From Siphonodentalium dalli (taxonomy: Eukaryota; Mollusca; Scaphopoda; Gadilida; Siphonodentaliidae): a stretch of 64,000 nucleotides of DNA. The stretch covers positions 34,446,194 through 34,510,193 of the forward strand of contig CP136069.1 in NCBI GenBank assembly GCA_032622095.1, read 5' to 3'. The translations under genes were made by a program, and so were the position numbers. The notes under the pieces were generated by a model. That model worked only from the letters and a program-made list of their open reading frames with translations. It ran no database searches and had not been told where the DNA came from. This document shows, piece by piece, positions 11,526 through 23,681 of the stretch (the first letter of the stretch is position 1; each line of letters opens with the position of its first letter).

Positions 11526-12235
11526 CAGTGTTCACACGTTCCATGGCCAGAGTTGCCAATGGCTACGTTTTTTCTAAAGTGGCCACAAAAAATTTCATTT
11601 GGCCAAACTTTTTTTTTCAGCACAAATGGGAGACAGAAATCTAATTAAAAAGTGCGAAATAGATTGACGAAGTTAGGTGATGAAATATCGGCTTTTTTGG
11701 ACACACAGATACATCATACGATGACAACCTAAATTTGTTTCTGTATTAAGAGGGCAGCATTGAATGGAGAGCCTTGTACAGAGGCGATTACTAATCGTCA
11801 AAAACCTTAATCTTTGCACTGGTTATATTATTATATATTGTTGATTAGGCAATCTGTAAGATGAAATACGTAAATGCATTGTCGATGTACCAGCGATGAC
11901 ATGTCAGTTATGTAATGTGTAGTAAACTGCCTTCCTTAATTCTTATAACAACAACCGGGCTTAACTATAGAATTGTTTATTGACCTCCATCATATGAGAT
12001 GACAACTAGCGATGACATCTAACAAACCTCATTACTTGATCAGTTGGTGAACATTGTGTCAGCGAAGCGACATAGAGTCAGAGAGTTACATATTTAAAAA
12101 ATTTAATTTACTCATCAATTGTGAGGCCAGAAAATGAGGATTTAATTTTGCCAAAAAACATTTGGCCAATTTTTTTTATTTGGCCACTAAAAATTTCATT
12201 TTGCCAGAAGACTTTTCAGGCCAGCGCAAACACTG
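11526..12235. mobile_element. hAT-like element 2, 8-bp target CTGTCAAA
   Basis: CAGTGTTCACAC...GCGCAAACACTG termini with CTGTCAAA on both sides (11518-11525 and 12236-12243). About 710 bp, with the word TTTGGCCA repeated near both ends. No coding sequence recognised. Confidence 0.88.
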
Positions 12236-12581
12236 CTGTCAAAGCTTCAAAAAGTTCCCAGGTTTTGAACTGGTGGATATGATCTCTACAGGCATTAGTC
12301 CAAGTAGAGATTCATTACATGTATATGTGCTAAAAAAGCTGTGACTATCGTGGTGAAATAAGGACATAAAAATTTGGTTCTATTGTTAGGATGCAAAATT
12401 AACCCCAAATATGAAAAGCCTGCAGTGAGATTTTGTGGTTTATAACACACATCTGCAAGAAATTGATTACAATTTATGAGTGCCTGATTCTCTGGTATAA
12501 TGGAATGATGAACCAGACAGTTGCGTGACTAACGTGACAGCCATGACTGTGATAAAATAAAAATTATTCTCCTCCCACACA

Positions 12582-12670
12582 GGCCTGAGAATAAGGTGCC
12601 TGTCATTTACAAAATGAGGTCCCCAGAGGGTGAATTTAGTGATGCTAGCCTGCTATGCAGGATAGCGTCA
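12582..12670. mobile_element. F4 foldback element, left part (split by hAT element 3)
   Basis: GGCCTGAGAATAAGGTGCCTG, then ATGAGGTCCCCAGAGGGTGAA and GCTAGCCTGC facing GCAGGATAGC. The rest of the element resumes at 16246 after the hAT and duplicated block. Confidence 0.8.
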
Positions 12671-12678
12671 CTAAATTC

Positions 12679-14194
12679 TAGAGCTGGGACGGTTATGCGG
12701 TTAACCGGTTAACCACCAACTATGGCCGTGACCGGTCACGGATTTGCCGTGGTCGGTTAACCGTAACATCACTATTATAGTGTATGATCACTGTGATGGT
12801 CAGCTATAACTGGCTATAAGAGGGTTAATCTGTCTCCGTCAATTAAAATGAATCCGAGATTGACGGAACAACATCAAACGCGGTGTGTCGGCTCTTTGAA
12901 GGCTACATTTAACAGCCTGCCGACGTCAAAACGAAACATCAAAGGGTCAGCACACGTGTGATCTTACAACATTGTCACATCGCATGACTCGTATTCAGTA
13001 TTATTATCAGGAAGATAATTGTTTTTGTTATCAACGACTAGTTATTTCTTGAGACTCCCGGCCCTTCAATCCATCCCCCCCCCTGACAACATCACATACC
13101 AACGTATATGTAAGTATTTCATTAAGAATAAATAATAATTGTTCGCCCACCCAGCTACCAGAAATTGCGGAATAATCAATAAAATATTCCGGAATGTATA
13201 TTAAACCTTTCTAGTCTGATTGAGTACCTTTAGTTGCGTTTTCAGTGGATTTAATTTGATTCTGCATTTGGAACACAATTTTTCTAGGCTATATATGAAC
13301 ACTTGATGTATAGGGTCATTTGGGTATGAAATTGTCACTAATTTGTCAGAGTCGACTTCATACTTAGGCTATACCCTGCAGATTTAATCACTGCATGATG
13401 GTTGTGTTGTTTCAACATTTTAACTTCACACATTTTCCACAGTGACATGCAGTAAGCTGTCACCTCTAATTAGTCTACCGCTATACTAGGCCTATTACTA
13501 ATTAAGACATGTAGGCTAAGTGTGGTCCCTAATCCAAAACCACGAGTATGCTTTTCGTGAAACAATGCGCGGAAGATATTGCGCAGTAAGCTTTTCTCGA
13601 AACAGTGCGCGGTAGATTCTACCACTCACTCTATCTCTCAAATACAAGTTAAAACGTTAAAATAACCTTACAAATTCGCAACTGAAGACTGTCTACTACT
13701 ATAGTTCATGTATTAAATCAACCCCCACCCGCCCCTGTGCATAATAACTGTTTCATTTGTACCGCGCACTTCCGCGTAGTTCTGCGCAGTTCCGCGCACT
13801 GTTTCGAGGTGCCGGTCACTTCCGTGTCGGTGTGTTCAGCTTCCCGCCCGATCACATATCCCGATGGCGATGGAGTAATTTTACAAGGACAATAAATGAA
13901 CACAACACAGCCTCACAGGGGAATGACATTGTATATTTATTTTATTCAGTAATAAATTGAAGATGTGTACTTAATTAGATATGTGATTATGTGTGTCATG
14001 GGTGACAACTTCTTTGTATAATGGGCAGGAGCCGTTCTCAAACTTATCATGTCAGTGAGCATCACAATCATCGCCGTTCTGCATACTGGGCTTACCCACC
14101 CATAATAGTACCTATAATATGTGGTTAACCGGTTAATCGCGGTTTTTTGCCGTTCATAACCGGTCACGAAAAACCCATAACCGTCCCAGCTCTA
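12679..14194. mobile_element. hAT-like element 3, 8-bp target CTAAATTC
   Basis: TAGAGCTGGGACGGTTATG...CATAACCGTCCCAGCTCTA, perfect 19-bp ends, flanked by CTAAATTC (12671-12678 and 14195-14202). It is inserted in an F4 element. Subterminal GGTTAACCGGTTAACC and ACCGGTCACG motifs recur. The right-hand 1.1 kb occurs again at 15143-16245. No transposase domain recognised. Confidence 0.9.
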
Positions 14195-14213
14195 CTAAAT
14201 TCATTCTGCTCAG
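13122..14213. repeat. First copy of the 1.1-kb duplicated block
   Basis: Nearly identical to 15143-16245. It contains a pair of inverted GC-rich patches (CTCGAAACAGTGCGCGG near 13594 and CCGCGCACTGTTTCGAG near 13792). The short open frames in it appear in both copies and show no protein motif. Confidence 0.95.
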
Positions 14214-15142
14214 AGCGTTCTCAATTATGAACGTGCTTTATTTCGATATGTCATGGGTGATTTTGTATGTGGTATTGTGACAATTAAATATAAAGTGCTT
14301 CCGTCTCCCAAAAGCGGTAGACAATAAAGAGCGTTCTAAATTACGCACTGTGTTGTCTTTTTGGAGGTACTAAATAATGGATCGCTAGCCCGCCCACAAC
14401 TGAACACACTACATCTACTAGGCATCTTGGAATATGTGGCGATGACAGATACTCGGGATATTTATATCGAAAGTAAAACAACAAACAAACACAAAACAAA
14501 AGCGCCTAAATAGAGTTAACATTATTCAGCCCAGTGTTTATATAAATTTGGGCGCTTCTTATATAAGTATGACCAGAGAGATAATGTTCTTTCTATTCAC
14601 TTTGTGGCATTTTAGAGTGCAAACAAGTTCGCGAATGACACTGATGAATAGTCGCTGAGTGATTACAAATCACCGAGTGAATACGCGAGACAATCAAAGC
14701 ACTAATACTGCCATCTATTCACCAAAAACAGACACGTGCCGGCATGTTATTAATGGCTACAAAAACAACAACCATTCTAGGCGCTATTAATTACTGTATT
14801 CACAGAATTATTGTCTTCTATTCCAGATAAACGGCCAAAGCGTAACGTAATCTGTACACCACACGCGCACATACGACTCCGCATTTTAGTATCGGATGAC
14901 TTACGATTACGTCATCGTAGTTTGCATAATAAACTCCGGCTCCGAATCTGTGTTTTTAATTTGCTCCCCACAAGTACGTCACTCGTAGTTTAGTCACGGA
15001 AATCTCCGAATACCGGTGGTGGTATTATTTATTTATTTTACGGGTTATTTATTATGCGATCGGAATGGGACTTGGATCATTTTAATCACAACAGGGAGGG
15101 CTTTCCGATTGCGTTTTGTAGTTTCTAGACCGAATAAATCCT
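14214..15142. other. 929-bp spacer between the two block copies
   Basis: No gene or known repeat recognised. GAGCGTTCT occurs twice near the left. A 60-codon open frame near 14811 has no ATG and no motif. Confidence 0.6.
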
Positions 15143-16245
15143 TTAAGAATAAATAATAATTGTTCGCCCACCCAGCTACCAGAAATTGCGGAATAATCAA
15201 TAAAATATTCCGGAATGTATATTAAACCTTTCTAGTCTGATTGAGTACCTTTAGTTGCGTTTTCAGTGGATTTAATTTGATTCTGCATTTGGAACACAAT
15301 TTTTCTAGGCTATATATGAACACTTGATGTATAGGGTCATTTGGGTATGAAATTGTCACTAATTTGTCAGAGTCGACTTCATACTTAGGCTATACCCTGC
15401 AGATTTAATCACTCAATAATCACTGCATGATGGTTGTGTTGTTTCAACATTTTAACTTCACACATTTTCCACAGTGACATGCAGTAAGCTGTCACCTCTA
15501 ATTAGTCTACCGCTATACTAGGCCTATTACTAATTAAGACATGTAGGCTAAGTGTGGTCCCTAATCCAAAACCACGAGTATGCTTTTCGTGAAACAATGC
15601 GCGGAAGATATTGCGCAGTAAGCTTTTCTCGAAACAGTGCGCGGTAGATTCTACCACTCACTCTATCTCTCAAATACAAGTTAAAACGTTAAAATAACCT
15701 TACAAATTCGCAACTGAAGACTGTCTACTACTATAGTTCATGTATTAAATCAACCCCCACCCGCCCCTGTGCATAATAACTGTTTCATTTGTACCGCGCA
15801 CTTCCGCGTAGTTCTGCGCAGTTCCGCGCACTGTTTCGAGGTGCCGGTCACTTCCGTGTCGGTGTGTTCAGCTTCCCGCCCGATCACATATCCCGATGGC
15901 GATGGAGTAATTTTACAAGGACAATAAATGAACACAACACAGCCTCACAGGGGAATGACATTGTATATTTATTTTATTCAGTAATAAATTGAAGATGTGT
16001 ACTTAATTAGATATGTGATTATGTGTGTCATGGGTGACAACTTCTTTGTATAATGGGCAGGAGCCGTTCTCAAACTTATCATGTCAGTGAGCATCACAAT
16101 CATCGCCGTTCTGCATACTGGGCTTACCCACCCATAATAGTACCTATAATATGTGGTTAACCGGTTAATCGCGGTTTTTTGCCGTTCATAACCGGTCACG
16201 AAAAACCCATAACCGTCCCAGCTCTACTAAATTCATTCTGCTCAG
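15143..16245. repeat. Second copy of the 13122-14213 block
   Basis: Starts TTAAGAATAAATAATAATTG and ends TCATTCTGCTCAG, the same as 13122-14213 apart from an 11-bp addition (TCAATAATCAC). It includes the right two-thirds of hAT element 3, its target duplication (16227-16234) and 11 bp of the F4 element beyond. The F4 element continues correctly only after this second copy. Confidence 0.95.
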
Positions 16246-16577
16246 GCCTCATCTTCTCCAGAAAGTTTTTCTATTTCATCTTCTCCAGAAAGTTTTTCTA
16301 TTTCTAGAAACTTCTTCACATAGATTCCATATCTTTTTTAGTTTAGTTTCTCTATATCCCTAAATTGGCAGTTGACACATTGTATAATCAAGGTTCCCAA
16401 TGGGTGTACATCCCAATATTCATCATTTGGGAACTTCAATCTGAGTCTGTCACCCATAACAGATGAGGCCATGTAGAATGAGGTTCCAAGAGGGTGAATT
16501 TGGTGATGCTAGCCACTGTGCTAAATTCACCCTCTGGGCCCTCATTCTGCAAATGACAGCACTCTAAACTCAGGCTT
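16246..16577. mobile_element. F4 foldback element, right part
   Basis: Continues the copy at 12582: a tandem CATCTTCTCCAGAAAGTTTT, TTTCTATATCCCTAAATTGG-type middle, then GGTGAATTTGGTGATGCTAG facing CTAAATTCACCCTCTGG and ending CAGGCTTG. Confidence 0.8.
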
Positions 16578-16888
16578 GTCCACAATCTGAGGGTAGAATT
16601 CATTACCAAATCGAAATGGAGGAAGCTATTTTTGTTCTGGGCACAGTTTACGGCTGCAACGGTTCAGACCTTCACGTCAATTTCACGATTCAATGAAAAT
16701 CACGATTTTACTATCAAGATGCAGTGTGCATCATGAAGCAATTTTTGGCAACTGACGGTTGTGAAAACTAGATGAACCACTTGATGATTTTAGTACATGT
16801 ATGTATATTCTCATCAGCCTCCCAATACAGTGCATTGCATCGGAATCGCAATGAATCATGGCAGCCCTAGCACACAATGTTTCAAACC

Positions 16889-17353
16889 TTAACCCTTTCA
16901 GTGCCAAGTCCGATTTTTGTCTCAACCCATATACCCTGTGCCATTGCATTCTCATATATATGTGAGTCGACCATAGGTCGCCTCGCATATATAAGAGAAT
17001 GCATTGGCCTAACAAATTTTCATCATTTGTTATTATTTTTTACAATTTTAATAATTTTTTCTTATATTCTACTCTCTTTCAGTGCCAGACTTAGTTTGTA
17101 GGTTTAGTGCCAGGGAATCTTACGTTTTTCATGGGCATCAAAATTATTACTATGAATATTTGGTGATAGTTTTGAGTTATAACATGCCCCTAAGGCTATA
17201 GCATACCCAAAAACAATTCAACCCAAAAAAAAACAAAAAAATTCATCATCAACTTCATCATCAACCTCAGCAGGGACACCTCGGGTACCCTCCACCCCTT
17301 ATGTAGGGCCGATTTTACAGACCGTAAATTAACCCTGGCACTGAAAGGGTTAA
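16889..17353 (+). mobile_element. TTAA MITE, family 1, long form
   Basis: TTAA-CCCTTTCAGTGCC...GGCACTGAAAGGG-TTAA, 465 bp. One hairpin (about 16941-17006), then an extra right-hand segment (TTATAACATGCCCC, AGGGCCGATTTTACAGACCG) also found in the copies at 31174 and 32950. Confidence 0.88.
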
Positions 17354-17435
17354 TAGCCACTCATGTTGGGATGGGTTAACAATTATGGCATGAGAGCAGT
17401 TTGCAAACAAATATGAGATCATGGGCTTAGCTCTG

Positions 17436-17671
17436 ATAAACCTTTCATGCCGGGATCCTGTGGCAGTGTATTCTCTTATATATCTCCCATAGGGAGCCTT
17501 GCATACATATAGAGAATGTGCTGGCTTACAAGGTCAAGGTAAATATTGTTAGGCCAATGCATTCTCTTATATATGCGAGTCTCCCTATGTGAGACTTGCA
17601 TATATACGAGAATGCGTTGGTAAAATGTTTTCGCAAAACTTCTGGAAGCTCCAGTCATGGGAGGGTTTATT
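17436..17671 (-). mobile_element. TTAA MITE, family 3, decayed
   Basis: AAACCTTTCATG...CTTCTGGAAGCTCCAGTCATGGGAGGGTTTA. Two hairpins (17460-17525 and 17551-17620) with tips CTCCC-ATAGGGAG. Both TTAA sites are mutated. Confidence 0.78.
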
Positions 17672-18119
17672 AGCATCAGCTATCGGCTGAGCTGAGGCAA
17701 ATGCCTAGGCAAAAATAAATTTCATGGGCAATATTTTAGCCGAGGCAAATTTCAGAGCCTGCCAATGTTTTGTGCAAAATAGCCGTAGACATGATTTTAA
17801 TGTCACTCTTTATTAATTTCTAACTCCCATCCATGACTCAGATGTCGCTATTTGGGTAAATTTTAAACTATTGTATAACATTAGATTAGATGCCTCTACA
17901 TGTACATGAATATAGATTTGGAGACAATTAATAGATGATGAAAAATATTTTTACTATTTTTTGTGCCCCTCCCCACTGGACCACACCCCTAAAAAGACAG
18001 TTGTACTGTGGCATCTTTTAACTACAACATTAGATTCCCTGTATCAAGGAAATGACTAGATAATTGTTTTTGGTAAAATACATGTAAATCTGTGACAAGG
18101 CTGAATATACATGTACATG

Positions 18120-18556
18120 TAGTGTGTCTTACATTTGGGAATGAGACCCCAGAGGGTGAATTTAGTGATACGACCCCGCACATCATGCTAACATCACCAA
18201 ATTCAACCTCTGTGGACCTCATTCTGCTTAGCCTAAAAGGCTTCATCTTCTGGAAAGTGTCTTTTGTCTCAAAATAAATTTGTTTTTAGTCACTTTTTCC
18301 ATTCTGTTCAGTTTCTATATCCCTTAATTTACAGAAGATAAAATGCATAATCGAGGTGACTAATGGGTGAACATCACCAACATAACTTGGGAACTTCTTA
18401 TCCTAGGTCGATATAGTCCCGTAGTAGTTGAGGCCTCAGCAGAATGAGATTCCCAGAGCCTAGTCAGAGCTAGCCCACCTTGCAAGATAGCGTCACTAAA
18501 TTCACCCTCTGTGGACCTCATTCTGCAAATGTCAGACACACTATATTCAGACCTGG
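18120..18556. mobile_element. F4 foldback element
   Basis: Both ends carry a facing pair AGAGGGTGAATTTAGTGAT / AATTCACCCTCTG. Middle TTTCTATATCCCTTAATTT and AAGATAAAATGCATAATCGA. No coding sequence. Confidence 0.82.
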
Positions 18557-19064
18557 ACTCCTGACAGCATCACTTTTGAAAATGTTAAACTGCACCAAAT
18601 TATCTTCCTTGTAAAGAGTTACTGCTGTTAGACCCCTTCGGAGTCCTCTAAATGGGTCCCAAGTTAATTTCTGTAGCAGACAGACATTCACAAATATACA
18701 TACCCTGCTTGATAAGATATACATAAGATGATGAATTTGATGAAAAGCAAATCATATAAATCAATATTTTGATTGGTTGTTTTTAATTTTAAGGCATGTG
18801 CTTGTAAGAGGATCAGTGATTATACATTGATTATATTCTTGAGTACTCAGTGCTATAATCAGGTTTCTATATCTGGTGAATTAATCTTTTGGTTTATGTC
18901 ATTATATACAAATACCCAGCAGATCACTTATTGAAGTTAATCTATATCAATATTGTGGTTCTTAAAATCCACCAGCACCATATTAATACACTGGTGGGAT
19001 GGACAGGTGACTTTCACATGACTACCAGTACTATTTTGTTAAAGACATGTCGTGGATTTGATCT

Positions 19065-19405
19065 GGCGTATGAAACTGATAAGTTAGTATTCAGGTGCTA
19101 TGCCAACTGGAGGAATGTAGCATTCTACTAACATCACCAAAAATCTCAAGCAAATCGACCATATAAAACATCGTCTGATCTACACTCAATTGTAAATACA
19201 GTATTTACTTCTCGATTTGGGATGCAATTATCAGCGATAAACTGACAAAAACTATTTCGCCATCGAGATTCACTGCATTTAATTAATATATAAGAATGAC
19301 AGTGTGTGTTGTTAATTTGGATATAATATTTGTAAAAAAATAACTACTTTGAGTAAGAGTATTCTCCATTTCTATTTGATCACCCTACTGGAGTGTTTCA
19401 TATCA
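19065..19405 (+). repeat. Dispersed repeat, copy 1
   Basis: AACTGATAAGTTAGTATTCA...GGTGCTATGCCAACTGGAGG...TTGATCACCCTACTGGAGTG; its reverse complement is at 26110-26440. Confidence 0.82.
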
Positions 19406-19537
19406 CTTTAATCTGTTCAATAATTCAAATATTGTATGATGTTTATTAAAATGGCTTCTTTGAACTCTAAATTATGTACGGTATACCGGTATGTTACAAA
19501 GAATCTCTAAAATTAGGGATCTACCATATATAGAGGA

Positions 19538-19677
19538 TCTCACATGAGTTCCTATTTTATACGGAATTTATCAACCGAGTTCACTAAATTCGATTTGAGC
19601 CGAGGTTTACCGAGGCTCAAATAGAATTTAGAGGACGAGGTTGATAAATTACGTATAAAATAGGACGAGTGTGAGAT
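19538..19677. repeat. Foldback repeat
   Basis: TCTCACATGAGTTCCTATTT...GATTTGAGCC pairs with GGCTCAAATAGAATTTAGAG...AGGACGAGTGTGAGA; imperfect arms of ~65 bp. Confidence 0.82.
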
Positions 19678-20161
19678 ACCTTTTATCACATGATCAAATA
19701 AACCCGAAGCAACGCGAAATATTCATCGAAAACAACAATCATAAACTACAGCGATCGCAAGTTATCTGAAGAACGCCGTGACGTCATCGCACGCGCTGAT
19801 ATTAAACGTGTCTATTACCGATAATTATGAAACTGCTTTTATGGCCAAATTATGTGATAAATATATTTCCTGATTTTTATTAGGATATCTGATAGATTCC
19901 CCAAAAAACTCGATCAAAAACCTTTAGAGATTACCTGAAAAGATATTTAGCAGTTCTAATCAACAAGAGTGGATGACAAATGTATGGAGGAAACAAATAT
20001 AGAGATATTTTCATTTTAGTGAATTGACGAACAAAATGTGAGGTGTAAACTCATAATTTGTTGCCTTTTCATTGTCAGATGGTATGTAGGCAATCTCACC
20101 CTTGGAGAGTAGAGAATGAAGATTGAATGCCATCACCTATTCATAAATATGAACACCCTGA

Positions 20162-20534
20162 TTAACCCTTTACCCAACAAAATGGCCCTGTGCCAATGCA
20201 TTCTCTTATATATGCGAGTCGACCATAGGTCGCCTCGCATATATAAGAGAATGCATTGGCTTAACACATTAAAAATTATAAAATTGTTAAAGAATGTAAG
20301 AAAAAATGGTAAAAAGTGTTAAATAAAGATTTTTTTTAGGCCAATGCATTCTCTTATATATGCGAGGCGACCTATGGTCGACTCGCATATATAAGAGAAT
20401 GCATTGGCACAGGGCATAACTGTAACCATCACAATGTGGTCAATGAGCCGGTTCCAATGATATCCATATTTGTATGGTAGGCTGTTGCAGCTTTATTTGG
20501 CCGTTTTTGGCCGGTTTGTTGGGTAAAGGGTTAA
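20162..20534 (+). mobile_element. TTAA MITE, family 2
   Basis: Same termini and two internal hairpins as the copy at 211-610 (hairpins about 20193-20259 and 20340-20406). It lacks about 27 bp near the right end present in the other two copies. Confidence 0.9.
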
Positions 20535-20576
20535 CTCTGATTTCAGGGCTCTATATCTATAAAGTGAGATGACCTG

Positions 20577-20789
20577 CAGTAATGCCCCAACTAATTGACT
20601 CCTTAATCGCAGCAGAATTTATGGGTAATTTTTCAGGATTTAGTCGGAAATGTGGCTTGTTGACATTCATCGGAAAGCTCTCAGTGAGAGTTTTCCGATG
20701 AATGGCAACAAGCCATATTTCCAACTAAATCCTGAAAAATTACCCATAATTCTGCTGTGGTTAAGGAGTCGATTATTTGGGGCATTACT
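20577..20789. mobile_element. Palindromic Tc1/mariner-like MITE
   Basis: The two halves are nearly perfect reverse complements over ~100 bp (CAGTAATGCCCCAACTAATT... , TTTCAGGATTTAGTCGGAAA, GGCTTGTTG). Ends CAGTAATG and CATTACTA; the TA target is lost. Confidence 0.85.
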
Positions 20790-20870
20790 ATATTCATAAT
20801 CAGAAAACCTACACAATTTTAAACCTACTAGTATGCTATTTGTGGGTCAATCCTTTCATATTTCTTCAAC

Positions 20871-21117
20871 TTAACCCTTCTGTGACTGGAGCTTCCTGAA
20901 ATTTTGTAAAAACCCTGTGCCAGTGCATTCTCTTATATATGTGAGTCTCTCATAGGGAGCCTAGCATTATATATGAGAATACATTGGCCTAACAATATTT
21001 ACCTTAACCTTGTAAGCCAGTGCATTCTCTTATATATGCAAGACTTCCTATAGGATGTATATAAGAAAATGTATTGTTAATGCTGCACTAGCGCAGCTCC
21101 CGTTTTGAAAGGGTTTT
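20871..21117 (+). mobile_element. TTAA MITE, family 3
   Basis: TTAA-CCCTTCTGTGACTGGAGCTT...GCGCAGCTCCCGTTTTGAAAGGG. Two hairpins (about 20918-20987 and 21016-21077); the right TTAA is lost. Confidence 0.82.
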
Positions 21118-21747
21118 AATTATCAAATAATTTTTCAGCAAATCACTAAATGTTTTTGATTGATTTTCCAGTGAATAATATAAATTTGCTGATTTATAAA
21201 TTCACTGTAACATATGATATACACAAATTGGGAGGATGGATAACAAAACACACCCACAAAAAATATATCTGACCGATCTCGTTGATATTTTACTGAGAAC
21301 TTAAGTATGTATGCTTCCTTATTGGCAAAACAAAGTTGTAAATTTATAAGTCTTTCTGAGGTCTTTAAAAGATTGTATAAAACTTTAATATTTCACTTAT
21401 CTCTGGGTCTATTTTTTAGGGTTAGTCTTACTTTGCAGACATGCGGCAGGGGATTAACCCAAGGTGCGACCGGTTGTGTTGTTACAACGCTGGCAATTAG
21501 GCCGATCCAAGTTAAGCGTTGTGTTCAGGCCAACTTGTTATACTAAGGCCACGGTAACCGGTGTCACTTGTTTTTCGCGCATATGTACATGTAACTAATT
21601 TGATTTTTGAGACTGTTAACCATGACAGAGCGAATGTCAGTCTACCTTAGCGCACTATATACATGTACGCTTAGAACCGACGAAACCGACCCAATGTTGA
21701 TCAGCAAAGTGCCAACGTTTTACAGTATGAAATAATCGCTATATATA

Positions 21748-22095
21748 TACCGTTGTCGTTCCAAAACCACACCAGTTCTTCCGAAAGCCCGTGCCGATAT
21801 ACACTGTTGGGCCAAGGACCACGAACCACATATAGAAGGATGGCACAGAAAACTGCAACTAAGGATAGCGGGCTCCCATCCAAACATATTCCGGCTGATA
21901 GACTTCATAAAGAAGGAATAAGCATTCAATGAATGTAAAATATTACAGATAAGTGCGGGCGGCAAAGTGAAACCACAGAAAAGAAAGTATCGTGCCTTGG
22001 AAAATTCAAGACGGCATTTCAAGAGAGTGTACTTGGCAGGCGAAATAGACGAAGTAGAGTTCCTGAATGAAATGGCCAAGTTATGCGGTCACTGA
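21748..22095 (+). pseudogene. MULE-type transposase C-terminal fragment
   Basis: One frame of 115 codons with a single TAA (21919): KARADIHCWAKDHEPHIEGW, HRKLQLRIAGSHPNIFRLID, FIKKE-stop-AFNECKILQIS, AGGKVKPQKRKYRALENSRR, then FLNEMAKLCGH and TGA at 22093. The EGWHRxxQ...HPNIxxxIDxxKKE pattern is the C-terminal segment after the MULE (Mutator-like) DDE domain in animal elements. The catalytic core and FLYWCH finger are not present, so this is a fossil. Confidence 0.8.
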
Positions 22096-22375
22096 GCATG
22101 TTTGTTATCATTGTTTCTAATTCGTTAATCTTTGTACCTCGGTTATATAATATTTGCATGCATTTTATATTATCCAAAACTAATAAACAGTCATAAATGC
22201 AATCCAAACCTCCGATATTTCCCATAATCAAAAGGGCAGAAAAAAACAGAATCCAATCAAACCAACTAGGAAGGGCCTAAGTAGTCATTAAGATGATTAT
22301 TCACACTTCTACCCTAACCTACCGAACACAATAGGTGTCTGCAAAACGGGACGACCCCATTTTTTATTCTCATTG

Positions 22376-22773
22376 CAAGCCTTGAAATAGTGTGTCTGTC
22401 ATTAGCAGAATGAGGTTCCCAGAGGGTGAATTTAGTGACGCTATCCCACACGGTGCCTTGAATTTCCAAATTCACCCTCTGGGGACCTCAATTCTGCTTA
22501 AGTTGATGTTCACCCATTAGTCACCTCGATTATGCATTTTATCTTCTGCAAATTAGGGGATATACCGGTAGAAACTTCTGAGAAGGGAAAAAGTAACTAA
22601 AAACAATGTTAATTTGAGACTGTAGATACTTCCCAGAAGATGAAGCCTAAGCAGAATGAGGTCCACAGAGGATGAATTTGGTTATGCTAGCCCACCATGG
22701 TGGATACCATCACTAAATTCACCCTCTGGGGACCTCACTCTTCAAATGACAGACACACTATTTGCAGGCTTGG
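22376..22773. mobile_element. F4 foldback element
   Basis: CAAGCCTTGAAATAGTGTGT...ACACACTATTTGCAGGCTTG ends, with two internal facing pairs of the GGTGAATTTAGTGA word. About 400 bp. Confidence 0.88.
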
Positions 22774-23522
22774 TGGGGGGAGAGCATCCAAATTCAGTCA
22801 CAAAATGAAGCCGTTAGTCCTCTGATGAAATCTCTTCGCTTTTTACCCAGGAATGTCTGAGATATTATTCTAATCGTCAGTTGGCAGTCTATAAATATTA
22901 TTCATAGTTCATGCCCATTCATCAATCCCCTTGTCTGTTGTATATACGTCTATTTACTTGCATTGCCGGTTCATTGGTCATATTGACTGGCGACTTGTTC
23001 TGTAATGTTTATCTTGTCATATGATTGTAAGGCGGGCATTTTTCTGTCACTTTGGTTTTTAATTCCGTTGTATAATTCTATAATTATTTCTAGGCATATT
23101 TCATGCATTGCAGTGTGTGGCACATCTGTTATTTTCTTGACTGGAGTCACTTCTGTTTTTTCATAAGTTCTGTGTTCTGGATGGAAATTGTCTTAAAATG
23201 TTTATTGGTGAGTTTTGCATGGTTGTAAAGTTTTCATTATCTTCAAAATTTGTTGTGACTTTCAAGGTTTGTGCTGGGAAGAAAATTCTTTTACACAATT
23301 TTTTTTACAATTTGTAAATTATTTTGGCCAGAAATTTTTAGCCAAACTGCAGCAAACTGGGGAAGTTTTTTACCTTAACATCTAGTCCAATTGCCACTTT
23401 CTCTGATCATGCCATTCAATTGACTATTGGTCTCAGAAAACTATTATTGGTGGCAATGAAGCACATAGTTACTATGGAAGAGGCATAACAGCTCCAAGAA
23501 TTCTTATGAAAAATAAATAGAG

Positions 23523-23681
23523 GATATCTAGTGTTTTTGAGTGGATACCGAAAAATATGTCATGAGTGAGCGAGACAAATGTTTATTTTCGCGAGCGGCT
23601 TGCCGCGAGCGAAAATAAACATTTGTCTCGCTCACTCATGACGTATTTTTCGGTATCCACTAAAAAAAACACTAGATATTC
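23523..23681. repeat. Long foldback repeat
   Basis: GATATCTAGTGTTTTTGAGTG...GAGCGGCTTGCCGCGAGC...AAAAACACTAGATATT; arms of ~75 bp, nearly perfect through GGATACCGAAAAATATGTCA and AGCGAGACAAATGTTTATTT. Confidence 0.9.

Noticed and set aside
22019-22231. Minus-strand frames at 21701-22231
   Set aside because: Antisense to the MULE fragment, whose plus frame carries the recognisable pattern.
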